Shown: positions 25,998-33,945, counted from the stretch's first letter. The stretch: DNA of 36,928 nt from Flavobacterium shii (GCF_025847235.1 NZ_JAOZEW010000034.1:1-36928), one strand, 5' to 3'. Notes: generated by a model from the sequence alone, not told the origin. Numbers and translations are program-made.

Positions 25998-26372
25998 TTA
26001 TTTTCTAGCGGCTGCTATTTTACTAATGATTCCAAATGAAAAAGTCTTACTTTCTTGCTGAACATATTCATAAATAGCAATTGCTTTTCCTGAAAAATTA
26101 TAATTTTCAACAACAGAAAATTTAACTAGAAAATCTCCAAATTGCTCTAATTGATTCCAGTCTAAATGACATCGAAGCAAGAGTGTGATTAAATCTTTTT
26201 CTTCAAGATTTTCCATACTCTCAACACTTAAGCCAAAACTTTTAAGCTCATCATCTATAAGACTGATATCTTCGATATTCCAAAATTTAGGCAAGAATCC
26301 AATAGACATTAATACTTTAAGGACATTGTCTATTCGGGTGCTTTCTTCGTCTCGTAATCCTTTGTTTAGCAT
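25998..26372 (-). CDS. Small soluble protein, unknown
   Basis: A 124-residue acidic, mostly helical protein without signal or membrane segments. It contains IDNVLKVLMSIGFLPKFW, SLIDDELKSFGLSVESMENL and a C-terminal helix-rich part ending ISKIAAARK. I recognise no family. It starts just after a REP-like palindrome and is followed 10 bases later by the GNAT gene and then hemF, so it appears to be the first gene of that short unit. Confidence 0.65.
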   Translation of the reverse strand: MLNKGLRDEESTRIDNVLKVLMSIGFLPKFWNIEDISLIDDELKSFGLSVESMENLEEKDLITLLLRCHLDWNQLEQFGDFLVKFSVVENYNFSGKAIAIYEYVQQESKTFSFGIISKIAAARK

Positions 26373-26385
26373 GTTTTTCTTGTTT

Positions 26386-26412
26386 CCTACAAAGTTTTAA
26401 AAACCTTGTAGG
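26386..26412. repeat. REP-like palindrome, 3' side of the transposase gene
   Basis: CCTACAAAG and CCTTGTAGG flank a TTTTAAAAA centre, with arms complementary at 8 of 9 positions. It lies 70 bases from the transposase stop and 13 bases from the start of the small unknown gene. It differs from the upstream doublet by two or three bases. Confidence 0.85.
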
Positions 26413-26482
26413 TATTACTTTTAATTAAATTCATCCAAAACTTTCCTCATCATTGACTTCTTTGAAAACAGGTAGAAATCAT

Positions 26483-27034
26483 CTACTCAAAAGTATACAT
26501 TTCTGTTAAAATATCATTCTTTTGATTATGACGAAAAACGAAATTCTCAATACCTCCAAACAAACTTAAAACTTCTTCTCTTTCTATTTTAGTTTCCAAA
26601 TTAGAAATAATTGCTTGATATGAAGAAAACCTGTAGTCAACAAAATTTAAATCAAAATGATGTTTAGGATTCAAATTGACATAAACAATCAATTGTTTCA
26701 AATAATTCTCATTATCCAACTTTATCCTTTTAAAATGCTTTTCAAAAAGGCTTCCTGTTCTATTTGTTTGCTTATTAAATGCTTTAACATAGGAATTAAA
26801 AAAATTAGAAAATGCCTGTGTTACTTGTTTTTCTTCTTCAATAACCTGAATAACTAAATGAAAATGATTATTCATTAAGCAATATGCTAATATCGAAACT
26901 TTAGCTGACAAATGATCTGATAACTTCCTTAAAAAGAAGCTTTTGTTCTCATCATTTTTAAAAATAAAAGTACTATTAATCCCTCTATTGTAGATATGAT
27001 AATAGCAATCTCTTTCCAAAACCTCCAGCTTCAT
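26483..27034 (-). mobile_element. REP-associated tyrosine transposase (RAYT, TnpA_REP/Y1 type)
   Basis: A 183-residue Y1 transposase-fold protein. The metal-binding HUH motif is in MNNHFHLVIQ (His57, Phe58, His59) and the catalytic tyrosine is Tyr118 in LKQLIVYVNLNPKHH. YYHIYNRGIN near the N-terminus and GSLFEKHFKRIKL are family hallmarks. RAYTs bind and cut REP palindromes as single strands and are thought to spread them; the genes are single-copy and domesticated rather than autonomous transposons. All motifs are intact. One REP-like palindrome lies downstream and an inverted doublet lies 22 bases before the ATG, exactly as in REPtrons. It sits inside the heme gene run, between hemE and the small gene leading to hemF, on the same strand. 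Confidence 0.93.
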
Positions 27035-27056
27035 TTTTTATATTATTGGTTTTCAA

Positions 27057-27143
27057 CCTGCAAGGTTTTTAAAACCTTGTAGGTTTGTCCAACATAAGCA
27101 GCTAAATCATTTTACACCTACAAGGTTTTAAAAACCTTGCAGG
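27057..27143. repeat. Inverted REP doublet upstream of the transposase
   Basis: Two 27-base palindromes, 27057-27083 (CCTGCAAGG...CCTTGTAGG) and 27117-27143 (CCTACAAGG...CCTTGCAGG), are exact reverse complements of each other over all 27 positions, with 33 bases between them. Each is itself a hairpin with 9-bp arms (one G-T) and an AT-rich centre. The G/A difference at the fourth arm position gives each copy an orientation. The pair lies in the 144-base gap between hemE and the transposase gene. Confidence 0.92.
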
Positions 27144-27178
27144 AGAAAAAACTGCGACTGAGTACTATAACCTAAACT

Positions 27179-28204
27179 CTAGTTCCCGTATTCTTTAACC
27201 GCGTCAATAAATGCTTTAGCGTGATCTACAGGAACATTTGGTAAAATTCCGTGACCTAAATTTACAATATATTTGTCTTTTCCGAACTCATCAATCATTT
27301 GGTGTACCATTTTTTTAATGGTTGGAATTGGAGAAAATAATCTTGATGGATCAAAATTTCCTTGTAATGTAATGTTTCCTCCAGATAAGTAACGAGCGTT
27401 TCTTGCCGAACAAGTCCAGTCAACTCCTAATGCCGAAGCACGACTTTGACCCATTTCGCCTAAAGCAAACCAACATCCTTTTCCGAAAACAATTACCGGA
27501 GCATGATCGGCCAAAGCTTCAACAATCTGGTTCATGTATTTCCATGAAAATTCCTGATAATCAACAGGCGAAAGCATTCCACCCCAAGAATCAAAAATCT
27601 GAACGGCATCAACTCCCGCTTTTACCTTTTCTTTTAAGTATAATATGGTTGTATCTGTGATTTTTTGTAACAATGTGTGTGCTGCTGCTGGATTTGAAAA
27701 ACAAAATCCTTTGGCAGTATCAAAACTTTTTGAACCTTTACCTTCTACAGCATAACAAAAAATTGTCCAAGGAGAACCTGCAAAACCAATCAAAGGCACC
27801 TCATCATTAAGCATTTCCTTTGTTAGTTTAATCGCGTCCATTACGTAACCAAGGCTTTCCTGAATGTCCGGAATATAAACTCTCTGAACATCTTGCATGG
27901 TACGAATAGGATTTGGCAAAAACGGACCAAAATTCTCTTTCATCAATACTTCGATCCCCATTGCTTGAGGAACTACTAAGATATCCGAGAATAAAATAGC
28001 TGCATCCGGAGCAATACGGCGAATTGGCTGTACAGTGATTTCTGCAGCTAATTCTGGCGTTTGACAACGAGTGAAAAAATCATATTTATCACGTAAAGCA
28101 ATAAATTCCGGCAAATATCTTCCTGCCTGACGCATCATCCAAACTGGCGGACGTTGAACAGTTTCTCCTTTAAGTGCTTTTAAAAATAGGTCGTTTTTTA
28201 ACAT
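27179..28204 (-). CDS. hemE: Uroporphyrinogen decarboxylase
   Basis: A 341-residue HemE that removes four carboxyl groups from uroporphyrinogen III to give coproporphyrinogen III. The signature RPPVWMMRQAGRYLPEF is at 18-34, with the catalytic Asp in ILFSDILVVPQAMG at about 70-83. GFAGSPWTIFCYAVEG and NLGHGILPNVP (near the C-terminus) complete the family set. It follows hemD after 114 bases that include an array of four 7-bp repeats ending 11 bases before the ATG. Its product is the substrate of HemF, encoded about 1.7 kb further along the strand. Confidence 0.97.
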   Translation of the reverse strand: MLKNDLFLKALKGETVQRPPVWMMRQAGRYLPEFIALRDKYDFFTRCQTPELAAEITVQPIRRIAPDAAILFSDILVVPQAMGIEVLMKENFGPFLPNPIRTMQDVQRVYIPDIQESLGYVMDAIKLTKEMLNDEVPLIGFAGSPWTIFCYAVEGKGSKSFDTAKGFCFSNPAAAHTLLQKITDTTILYLKEKVKAGVDAVQIFDSWGGMLSPVDYQEFSWKYMNQIVEALADHAPVIVFGKGCWFALGEMGQSRASALGVDWTCSARNARYLSGGNITLQGNFDPSRLFSPIPTIKKMVHQMIDEFGKDKYIVNLGHGILPNVPVDHAKAFIDAVKEYGN

Positions 28205-28215
28205 TGTTTTTATTT

Positions 28216-28243
28216 GCTTTGGGCTTTAAGCTTTAGGCTTTAG
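28216..28243 (-). repeat. Array of four 7-bp units before hemE
   Basis: On the minus strand the bases read CTAAAGC, CTAAAGC, TTAAAGC, CCAAAGC in direct succession, ending 11 bases before the hemE ATG. A nearly identical array lies 12 bases before hemH. This may be a leader regulatory element or a dispersed intergenic repeat. Confidence 0.8.
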
Positions 28244-28318
28244 CCATTTTGTTTGTCTATAATTTTTGCTTCCGGTTTAATACCAAGCGTTTTTTTGTCT
28301 TTTTTTTGCTTTTATAGC

Positions 28319-28993
28319 TTAAAGCTTATTGCTATACTCTGCTATTACATCTTCAAGCACATCTTCAACAGTTGGTTGATCGGCGATAATGATGTTTTTT
28401 GTTATTTTTTCTAAAGCTTCTGCGGTGGTTTCTCCAATACAAAAGCATTTTTCATTCTTAATAGTATTCTCTTCCAAATAACTTTCAACACCAGACGGAC
28501 TAAAAAATAAAATTCCTTCAGCTGTAGTTTTAATTTTCTGAGGTGTTAAGGACGTTTCGTAAACCTGAATTTCATTCAATTTTACACTAGCATCTTTTAA
28601 AGCTTTTGGCAATGTTTCTCTTCGAAGATTTCCACTAAAAAATGTATAACTTTCATTGGAATAAATCAAAGTAATTATTTCGGCTAAGTCTGCAGCATAA
28701 CCAGTATAAGCCACAACATTAAATCCACTTTCTGATAATAGAATTTTTGTTTTTAAACCTACACAAAAAACATTTTTACTTTTTAATTCTTCAGATTTTG
28801 GATCAGCTAGAATACTATGAACTGCATTTTGACTCGTAAAAATCAAATTTTCATTGATATCCTGAATCTTAAAAGGTTTATTTTGGGTTTCAATGAAATT
28901 TGCTTCGATTACATCAATATTTGCCTTTTGCAATTCTTGTCTCTGAATGTTCGAAAGTACTTTCGTAGATACTATTTGAATTGATTTTGCCAT
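28319..28993 (-). CDS. hemD: Uroporphyrinogen-III synthase
   Basis: A 224-residue HemD with the low sequence conservation usual for this enzyme. Supporting features are FTSQNAVHSIL (about 50-60), the glycine-containing CVGLKTKILLSESGF segment, ILFFSPSGVESYLEEN (about 160-175) and CFCIGETTAEAL, all in the places expected of the two-domain fold. It closes hydroxymethylbilane with inversion of ring D. Its ATG overlaps the hemC stop by one base, so the two are translationally coupled, and hemE follows. Identity rests on context as well as these motifs. Confidence 0.93.
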   Translation of the reverse strand: MAKSIQIVSTKVLSNIQRQELQKANIDVIEANFIETQNKPFKIQDINENLIFTSQNAVHSILADPKSEELKSKNVFCVGLKTKILLSESGFNVVAYTGYAADLAEIITLIYSNESYTFFSGNLRRETLPKALKDASVKLNEIQVYETSLTPQKIKTTAEGILFFSPSGVESYLEENTIKNEKCFCIGETTAEALEKITKNIIIADQPTVEDVLEDVIAEYSNKL

Positions 28994-29976
28994 TATTTTT
29001 TTAGTGATTCTTTAATAGTTTTCATTAATTCTGCACCACCATTCCCAAGAATTTCCTGTGCCATATTAAAACCTAATTTTTTCCATTCTTCAATTGGAAC
29101 AATCTTATCGATTTCCATTTTTACTTTTCCATCCAATGAGAATAAAGCACCTTGAAAATGAAGTGTGTCTTCTTCTTCATCATATTGAACCAAAGCACCT
29201 ATTGGCGCAGTACAACCACCTTCTAATGTTCTTAAAAACTGACGTTCGATATAAGTAACAATTTCTGTTTCAATATCATTAAGTTGGGTTAGAGCATCCA
29301 ATGCAAAATTGTCGTTTTCCATTGCTACAACAACCATTGCACCTTGAGCCGGTGCCGGAATCATCCAATCCAGATTAATATAGTTTTCTGGTTTTAAATT
29401 GATTCTTTCTAGTCCTGCTGCTGCAAAAACGGCTCCGCTCCAATCACTATCATTTAATTTTTGCATACGCGTATTAACGTTTCCACGTAAATCGACTACA
29501 TTATGATTTGGGTATTTGTTTAACCATTGTGCCTGGCGACGTAAACTTCCGGTTGCAATAATACCAGACCCATTTAAGAAATCTAGATTGCCTTTATGAA
29601 CCAAAATATCTAATGAATTGGCTCTTTCCAGAACAGCAGCCTGAACAATTCCTTTTGGCAAAGCCGTAGGAACATCTTTCATAGAATGCACTGCAATATC
29701 TATTTCGCCATTAATCATGGCAATATCTAGTGTTTTGGTAAAGATTCCTGTGATTCCGAGTTCGTAAAGAGGTTTATCAAGTAATATATCACCTTGCGAT
29801 TTAACAGCAATAATTTTGGTTTTATATCCTAAATCGTTTAGTTTTTTCTCGACCGTATGCGCTTGCCAAAGAGCCAATTCGCTATCGCGAGTTCCTATTC
29901 TTATAATTTTACTCCCCCTAACCCCCGAAGGGGGAAGTGGTGTTGAATCGTTTTTCATTGCGTTCTTTTTATACAT
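28993..29976 (-). CDS. hemC: Porphobilinogen deaminase (hydroxymethylbilane synthase)
   Basis: A 327-residue HemC that links four porphobilinogens into hydroxymethylbilane. It has KIIRIGTRDSELALWQA near the N-terminus, the catalytic Asp in VHSMKDVPTALP, and the dipyrromethane-cofactor Cys255 in LEGGCTAPIGA. The first 23 residues are unusual: the family normally begins a few residues before IRIGTRDS, but here an extra MYKKNAMKNDSTPLPPSGVR precedes it, encoded largely by one arm of a C/G-rich inverted repeat (29912-29939). Met7 (29958) is an alternative start but would still include the repeat-encoded part. The 5' end overlaps the hemA stop by 8 bases and the 3' end overlaps hemD by one. Confidence 0.96.
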   Translation of the reverse strand: MYKKNAMKNDSTPLPPSGVRGSKIIRIGTRDSELALWQAHTVEKKLNDLGYKTKIIAVKSQGDILLDKPLYELGITGIFTKTLDIAMINGEIDIAVHSMKDVPTALPKGIVQAAVLERANSLDILVHKGNLDFLNGSGIIATGSLRRQAQWLNKYPNHNVVDLRGNVNTRMQKLNDSDWSGAVFAAAGLERINLKPENYINLDWMIPAPAQGAMVVVAMENDNFALDALTQLNDIETEIVTYIERQFLRTLEGGCTAPIGALVQYDEEEDTLHFQGALFSLDGKVKMEIDKIVPIEEWKKLGFNMAQEILGNGGAELMKTIKESLKK

Positions 29977-30000
29977 TTCCCCCTTTGGGGGCTAGGGGGA
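29912..30000. repeat. C/G-run inverted repeat across the hemA/hemC junction
   Basis: Arms 29912-29939 and 29974-30000 are inverted copies with about three mismatches, each of the form CCCCCTA-x-CCCCC-x-AAGGGGG, separated by 34 bases. Each arm also contains its own short hairpin (CCCCC and GGGGG around a 3-base loop). The arms stand out sharply from the AT-rich surroundings. The left arm encodes PLPPSGVRG near the start of HemC, the right arm encodes IPLAPKGGN at the end of HemA, and the hemC ATG is formed at the edge of the right arm. Confidence 0.88.
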
Positions 30001-31240
30001 TAATTTTAAATACTTTTTCAATCCATTCGATGCTTTCATCTACCATAGTATCATCATCTTTTAGGTGATTGGCAAAATGAGTTGTAATCTTTTGAATGAT
30101 TCTTGCGCTGATAATTTCGGCTTGTTCCTCATTAAAACCAGCTATTTTTTTACTTTGGAAATCCAATTCTGAATTTTTTATCGCATTCAGTTTTTCTTTT
30201 AAAGCATTAATAGTTGGCGCAAATTTTCTCCCTTTGGTCCAGGTTACAAATTCTTCCTTAATTTCTTCAATGATACCTTCGGCAGCAGGGATGTGTTTCT
30301 TACGATTCTCTAATGTTTCATCTGTAAGTTGAGACAAATAATCCATGTGGATTAATGTAACACCTTCCAATTCTTCTACATTTTCATTAACATTTTTAGG
30401 AATCGATAAATCCAGAATCAATAAAGGCTTTTTAAGATTTAGGATTGCTTTATCAACTGTAGGGTTTTGTGCGCCCGTTGCCACAACAACAACATCGGCC
30501 TTTTGTAGTTCAAGATGTAGCTCTGAATAATCTTTTACAATCAGGTTTAATTTTCCAGCTAGTTTTTCGGCTTTATCCTTAGTACGGTTTATCAAAGTGA
30601 TATGCTCGTTTTTAGTATGTTTTACTAAATTCTCACAGGTATTTCTTCCAATTTTTCCTGTACCAAATAACAAAATATTTTTGTTACCGATATCTTCAAC
30701 GTTTTTTATAATATATTGAACCGAAGCGAAAGATACTGAAGTAGCACCTGAACTTATTTCGGTTTCATTTTTGATTTTTTTACTAGCCTGAATCACTGCA
30801 TTTACTAATCTTTCGATAAAAGTATTGGCTAAACCAAAGGATTTTGATTGTGTAAAGCTAGTTTTTATTTGAGCAATAATCTCAAAATCACCTAGAATCT
30901 GACTGTCTAAACCAGTTCCTACACGGAAAAGATGATTGATTGCTTCTTGATTTTTATATACGAAACCAACTTTTTGAAATTCTTCAATAGAACCATTACT
31001 GTTTTCGCAAATTAATTTTATAAGCTGAAAAGGATGTTCGGCAAAACCATATATTTCTGTACGGTTACATGTAGATGTGACAATTAAACTTTCAATTCCT
31101 TCATTCTTGGCTTGTTCCAATAGGCGCGTTTTCGCAACTGCGTCTAAACTAAACTTACCTCTAATCGCAGCATCGGCCTTTTTATAGCTCAGTCCAACTG
31201 AATAAAAATAGTGATGTTTCGATACGTTATTATTTTCCAT
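29969..31240 (-). CDS. hemA: Glutamyl-tRNA reductase
   Basis: From the ATG at 31238-31240 the protein has 423 residues. An in-frame ATG at 31253-31255 would add five residues but lies only about 11 bases from the candidate -7 box, so the shorter start is preferred. The catalytic Cys58 is in VTSTCNRTEIYG. GLDSQILGDFEIIAQIK, the NADPH site LLFGTGKIGRNTCENL, and LLILDLSIPKNVN are all present. It reduces glutamyl-tRNA to glutamate-1-semialdehyde, the first committed step of the C5 heme route; the next enzyme, HemL, is not in the window. The last ten residues (IPLAPKGGNV) come from an inverted repeat and probably do not belong to the ancestral protein. hemC starts within its last codons. Confidence 0.96.
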   Translation of the reverse strand: MENNNVSKHHYFYSVGLSYKKADAAIRGKFSLDAVAKTRLLEQAKNEGIESLIVTSTCNRTEIYGFAEHPFQLIKLICENSNGSIEEFQKVGFVYKNQEAINHLFRVGTGLDSQILGDFEIIAQIKTSFTQSKSFGLANTFIERLVNAVIQASKKIKNETEISSGATSVSFASVQYIIKNVEDIGNKNILLFGTGKIGRNTCENLVKHTKNEHITLINRTKDKAEKLAGKLNLIVKDYSELHLELQKADVVVVATGAQNPTVDKAILNLKKPLLILDLSIPKNVNENVEELEGVTLIHMDYLSQLTDETLENRKKHIPAAEGIIEEIKEEFVTWTKGRKFAPTINALKEKLNAIKNSELDFQSKKIAGFNEEQAEIISARIIQKITTHFANHLKDDDTMVDESIEWIEKVFKIIPLAPKGGNV

Positions 31241-31265
31241 AAATACCCTTATCATAAAAGTGCAA

Positions 31266-31273
31266 CAAAATTA
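31266..31273 (-). promoter_or_regulatory. -7 promoter element for hemA
   Basis: On the minus strand TAATTTTG matches TAnnTTTG exactly, 25 bases before the ATG at 31240. A well-placed TTG partner is not evident. The position leaves a short leader and argues against translation starting at 31255. Confidence 0.5.
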
Positions 31274-31346
31274 TCATTATAGTATTTATAAAAGTAACGC
31301 TCAAAGTACTTTTTGTGTCGCTGTGTGTTTTTTTAATTCTAATTGG

Positions 31347-31375
31347 TTGTAATTCTGCAAAAAACGTTATTTTTG
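31347..31375 (+). promoter_or_regulatory. Bacteroidota promoter upstream of the AraC-type gene
   Basis: TTG at 31347-31349 and TATTTTTG at 31368-31375 are separated by 18 bases, close to the TTG/TAnnTTTG consensus arrangement of Flavobacterium. It points toward the regulator gene and would leave a leader of about 85-90 bases. Confidence 0.65.
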
Positions 31376-31468
31376 CAGCAAAATCAAGTCATTTGAATCG
31401 TTTTATTTAGAGCTATTCTAAATAAGATACCGAACTAACTTTCATTTTTAGCAAAAAAAAATATCGCT

Positions 31469-32341
31469 ATGAGTTCTCAAGAAATTATAAAAATTGAAGA
31501 CGACTTTACGCTTATTCGTTTTCAGAATGACAGCACCGAGGTATTCAATGCCCAGCGAGAAATCGGTAGTGGCCTGATACAGTTTCACTTTGGTATAAAA
31601 GGAAAAGCAAAATTCCTATTCAATCAAGGCAATTATGCATTGGAATTGAAAGAGGAAAAATCGCTTCTTTTATACAATCCTCAAAAAGAATTACCTCTTC
31701 ATTTAGAGCTCGCACCGAATTCTTGGGTTATATCGGTAATCATTTCGATTAAGAAATTTCATGCATTATTCTCAACCGAAGCCGATTACATCACTTTTTT
31801 AAGTGCCGATAATAAAGATAAGAAATATTATAACGAAGGAAATATTAGTCCATCGATGGCAATAGTTCTTAGTCAGCTATTTCATTATAACTTACATCCC
31901 TCTATAAAAAACCTATATTATAAAGGCAAAGGATATGAGTTATTGAGTTTATACTTTAATAGAACCGAAGACCCAAATGCCGAACAATGTCCGTTTTTAA
32001 TAGATGAAGACAACGTTTTAAAAATACGAAAGGCCAAAGAAATCATTATCGCTAATATGGCTGAACCACCAGGTTTACAGGAATTGGCAGATGAAATTGG
32101 TTTGAATTTGAAGAAACTAAAAATGGGTTTCAAGCAAATTTATGGTGATACTGTTTACGGCTTTCTATTCGACTATAAAATGGATTATGCCCGAAAATTA
32201 CTCGACAGCGGGTCTTATAACGTAAACGAAGTAGGCTTAAAAATAGGATATAGCACTGGAAGTCATTTTATTGCAGCTTTTAAAAAGAAATTTGCAACAA
32301 CTCCAAAAAAATATTTGATGTCGATTAATACAAATGTTTAA
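31469..32341 (+). CDS. AraC family transcriptional regulator
   Basis: A 290-residue regulator with an N-terminal cupin-like sensing region (about 1-160, strand-rich) and a C-terminal AraC DNA-binding domain (about 185-288). The domain has two helix-turn-helix units: LQELADEIGLNLKKLKMGFK, and VNEVGLKIGYSTGSHFIAAF followed by KKFATTPKKYL. It lies in the gap between the divergent hemA operon and hemH, so control of heme synthesis is a reasonable inference but is not shown by the sequence. The stop overlaps the next gene by one base, coupling it to a small lipoprotein. A good TTG-18-TATTTTTG promoter lies upstream. Confidence 0.9.
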   Translation: MSSQEIIKIEDDFTLIRFQNDSTEVFNAQREIGSGLIQFHFGIKGKAKFLFNQGNYALELKEEKSLLLYNPQKELPLHLELAPNSWVISVIISIKKFHALFSTEADYITFLSADNKDKKYYNEGNISPSMAIVLSQLFHYNLHPSIKNLYYKGKGYELLSLYFNRTEDPNAEQCPFLIDEDNVLKIRKAKEIIIANMAEPPGLQELADEIGLNLKKLKMGFKQIYGDTVYGFLFDYKMDYARKLLDSGSYNVNEVGLKIGYSTGSHFIAAFKKKFATTPKKYLMSINTNV

Positions 32342-32766
32342 TGATGAAAAGAATCATTTTTCTAATATTAATTGTTTGTTTGAGTTGTAAATCAAAAGAA
32401 ATCTCATTAATAAATGAATATAAAAATCAGGCATTACATGATATTAAAACAGATAGTGTAAAAATATTTACTTACGGTTTGCTTTTCATTTATCCCGATT
32501 CACTTAAAGCAAAAAAACAATTGCTAAAACAAAATAAAATGAATAGTATTTATAAAAAATATGGTTTATTTAAACAGAATCAAGGTTGCGTTATAGGGGA
32601 CAAGAAAATGAATAAGGCGATTAAAGAGTATCATAAAATAACTGATGTTTACCTCGAAAAGAGAAACAGCAAGGATTGGAAAGAGAAAATGCAAAAAGAA
32701 TTAGACAGCATAATCAAAAATTCTCTTAATATCAATTTTCTATATCAAAACATAAATAAAAAATAA
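32341..32766 (+). CDS. Small uncharacterised lipoprotein
   Basis: A 141-residue protein with signal peptide and lipobox CLSC (Cys16). The remainder is Lys/Asn-rich and helical, with a central FKQNQGCVIGDKKMNKAIKE segment and a conserved-looking YLEKRNSKDWKEKM near residue 100. I recognise no family. Its ATG shares one base with the AraC-type stop, so it is translated from the same message. hemH follows after 104 bases that contain a candidate promoter and a 7-bp repeat array. Confidence 0.75.
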   Translation: MMKRIIFLILIVCLSCKSKEISLINEYKNQALHDIKTDSVKIFTYGLLFIYPDSLKAKKQLLKQNKMNSIYKKYGLFKQNQGCVIGDKKMNKAIKEYHKITDVYLEKRNSKDWKEKMQKELDSIIKNSLNINFLYQNINKK

Positions 32767-32798
32767 TATTTATCATATTTCTAAAAAGTAACATTACA

Positions 32799-32806
32799 TA
32801 CTTTTG
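32799..32806 (+). promoter_or_regulatory. -7 promoter element for hemH
   Basis: TACTTTTG matches TAnnTTTG exactly, 64 bases before the hemH ATG. No clear TTG is present upstream at the usual distance. If it is used, the repeat array at 32831-32858 lies in the 5' untranslated leader. Confidence 0.45.
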
Positions 32807-32830
32807 ACAAAAATTTAAACGAACAAATGC

Positions 32831-32858
32831 TTAAAGCCTAAAGCTTAAAGCCTAAAGC
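32831..32858 (+). repeat. Array of four 7-bp units before hemH
   Basis: TTAAAGC, CTAAAGC, TTAAAGC and CTAAAGC follow each other directly and end 12 bases before the ATG. The array matches the hemE array in unit, copy number, strand relative to the gene and distance to the start. Confidence 0.85.
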
Positions 32859-32870
32859 AATAAAATTATA

Positions 32871-33896
32871 ATGAAAGGCGTATTATTAGTAAATCTGGGT
32901 TCACCCGAAAGCCCAACCCCAAAAGATGTAAAACCATATTTAGATGAATTTTTAATGGATAAATACGTGATTGACGTTCCGTATTTATTGAGAGCATTAT
33001 TAGTTCGTGGAATCATCTTAAGAAAAAGGCCAGAAGAATCGGCACATGCTTACGCAAAGATTTGGTGGGATCAAGGTTCCCCTCTAGTAGTCCTCTCTGA
33101 AAGAATGCATAAAAAAGTACAACCATTGGTTGATATTCCTGTTTCATTGGCTATGCGTTATGGCAGCATGACAATCGAAAAAGGACTTCAGGAGTTACAC
33201 GATAAAGGCGTTACCGAAGTATTACTTTTCCCTTTGTATCCGCAATACGCAATGGCGTCGACTTTAACAATTTTGGTTAAAGCCGAAGAAATTCGTAAAA
33301 AGAAATTTCCTAACATGAAATTTACCGATGTACCTGCATTTTACAATAAACCAGATTACATTAAAAACTTGGCCGATTCTATAAAAAAACACTTAACAGG
33401 TTTTGATTACGACCAACTTGTCTTTTCTTATCACGGAATCCCAGAACGTCATGTTCGTAAAACCGACAAAACTAAGTCGCATAAAAAATTTGTAACCGAC
33501 GTAATGTGTTGCGAAGTTGGTACTCCCGAGGCTGAATTTTGCTATAGAACTCATTGCTATGAAACAACCCGTTTAATTGTAGAGCAATTAGGAATCCCTA
33601 AAGAAAAATATTGTGTTACTTTTCAATCAAGATTGGCAGGAGACAAATGGTTAGAACCTTATACCGATATTGAAATTAACAATATGCCTGCAAAAGGAAT
33701 TAAGAGAATTGCTGTTGTAACTCCTGCATTTGTTACCGATTGTTTAGAAACACTTGAAGAAATTGCAATGCGTGCCAAAGAAGATTTTCAAGAAAATGGT
33801 GGCGAAGATTTCTTAGCAATTCCTTGTTTAAATGATGATGACGAATGGTGTATAACGGTAAGTAACTGGATTAAAGATTGGGCTTCGGTTAAATAA
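32871..33896 (+). CDS. hemH: Ferrochelatase
   Basis: A 341-residue HemH, the enzyme that inserts Fe2+ into protoporphyrin IX. It opens with KGVLLVNLGSPESPTP. The signature FSYHGIPERHVRKTD contains the metal-handling His188, and TFQSRLAGDKWLEPYT and VVTPAFVTDCLETLEEI complete the active site. Cysteines in VMCCEVGTPEAEFCYRTHC (from about residue 214) are numerous, but I cannot tell whether they bind a cluster. It is followed after 49 bases by hemJ, and the spacer has a perfect palindrome. Its 5' leader carries the same 7-bp array as hemE. Confidence 0.97.
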   Translation: MKGVLLVNLGSPESPTPKDVKPYLDEFLMDKYVIDVPYLLRALLVRGIILRKRPEESAHAYAKIWWDQGSPLVVLSERMHKKVQPLVDIPVSLAMRYGSMTIEKGLQELHDKGVTEVLLFPLYPQYAMASTLTILVKAEEIRKKKFPNMKFTDVPAFYNKPDYIKNLADSIKKHLTGFDYDQLVFSYHGIPERHVRKTDKTKSHKKFVTDVMCCEVGTPEAEFCYRTHCYETTRLIVEQLGIPKEKYCVTFQSRLAGDKWLEPYTDIEINNMPAKGIKRIAVVTPAFVTDCLETLEEIAMRAKEDFQENGGEDFLAIPCLNDDDEWCITVSNWIKDWASVK

Positions 33897-33908
33897 AACA
33901 ATTAAAAT

Positions 33909-33925
33909 GGACACAACTTGTGTCC
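33909..33925. promoter_or_regulatory. Perfect palindrome between hemH and hemJ
   Basis: GGACACAACTTGTGTCC has 8-bp arms that pair perfectly around a single base, 20 bases before the hemJ ATG. With one base in the loop it is more like a dimeric protein operator than an RNA hairpin. No T tract follows, so it is not a standard terminator. Whether it regulates hemJ is unknown. Confidence 0.5.
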
Positions 33926-33945
33926 AAAACTATTAAATCTAACTA

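Noticed and set aside
31241..31255. Longer start of hemA
   Set aside because: It would leave almost no leader after the TAATTTTG box and adds five residues unlike the usual HemA N-terminus.
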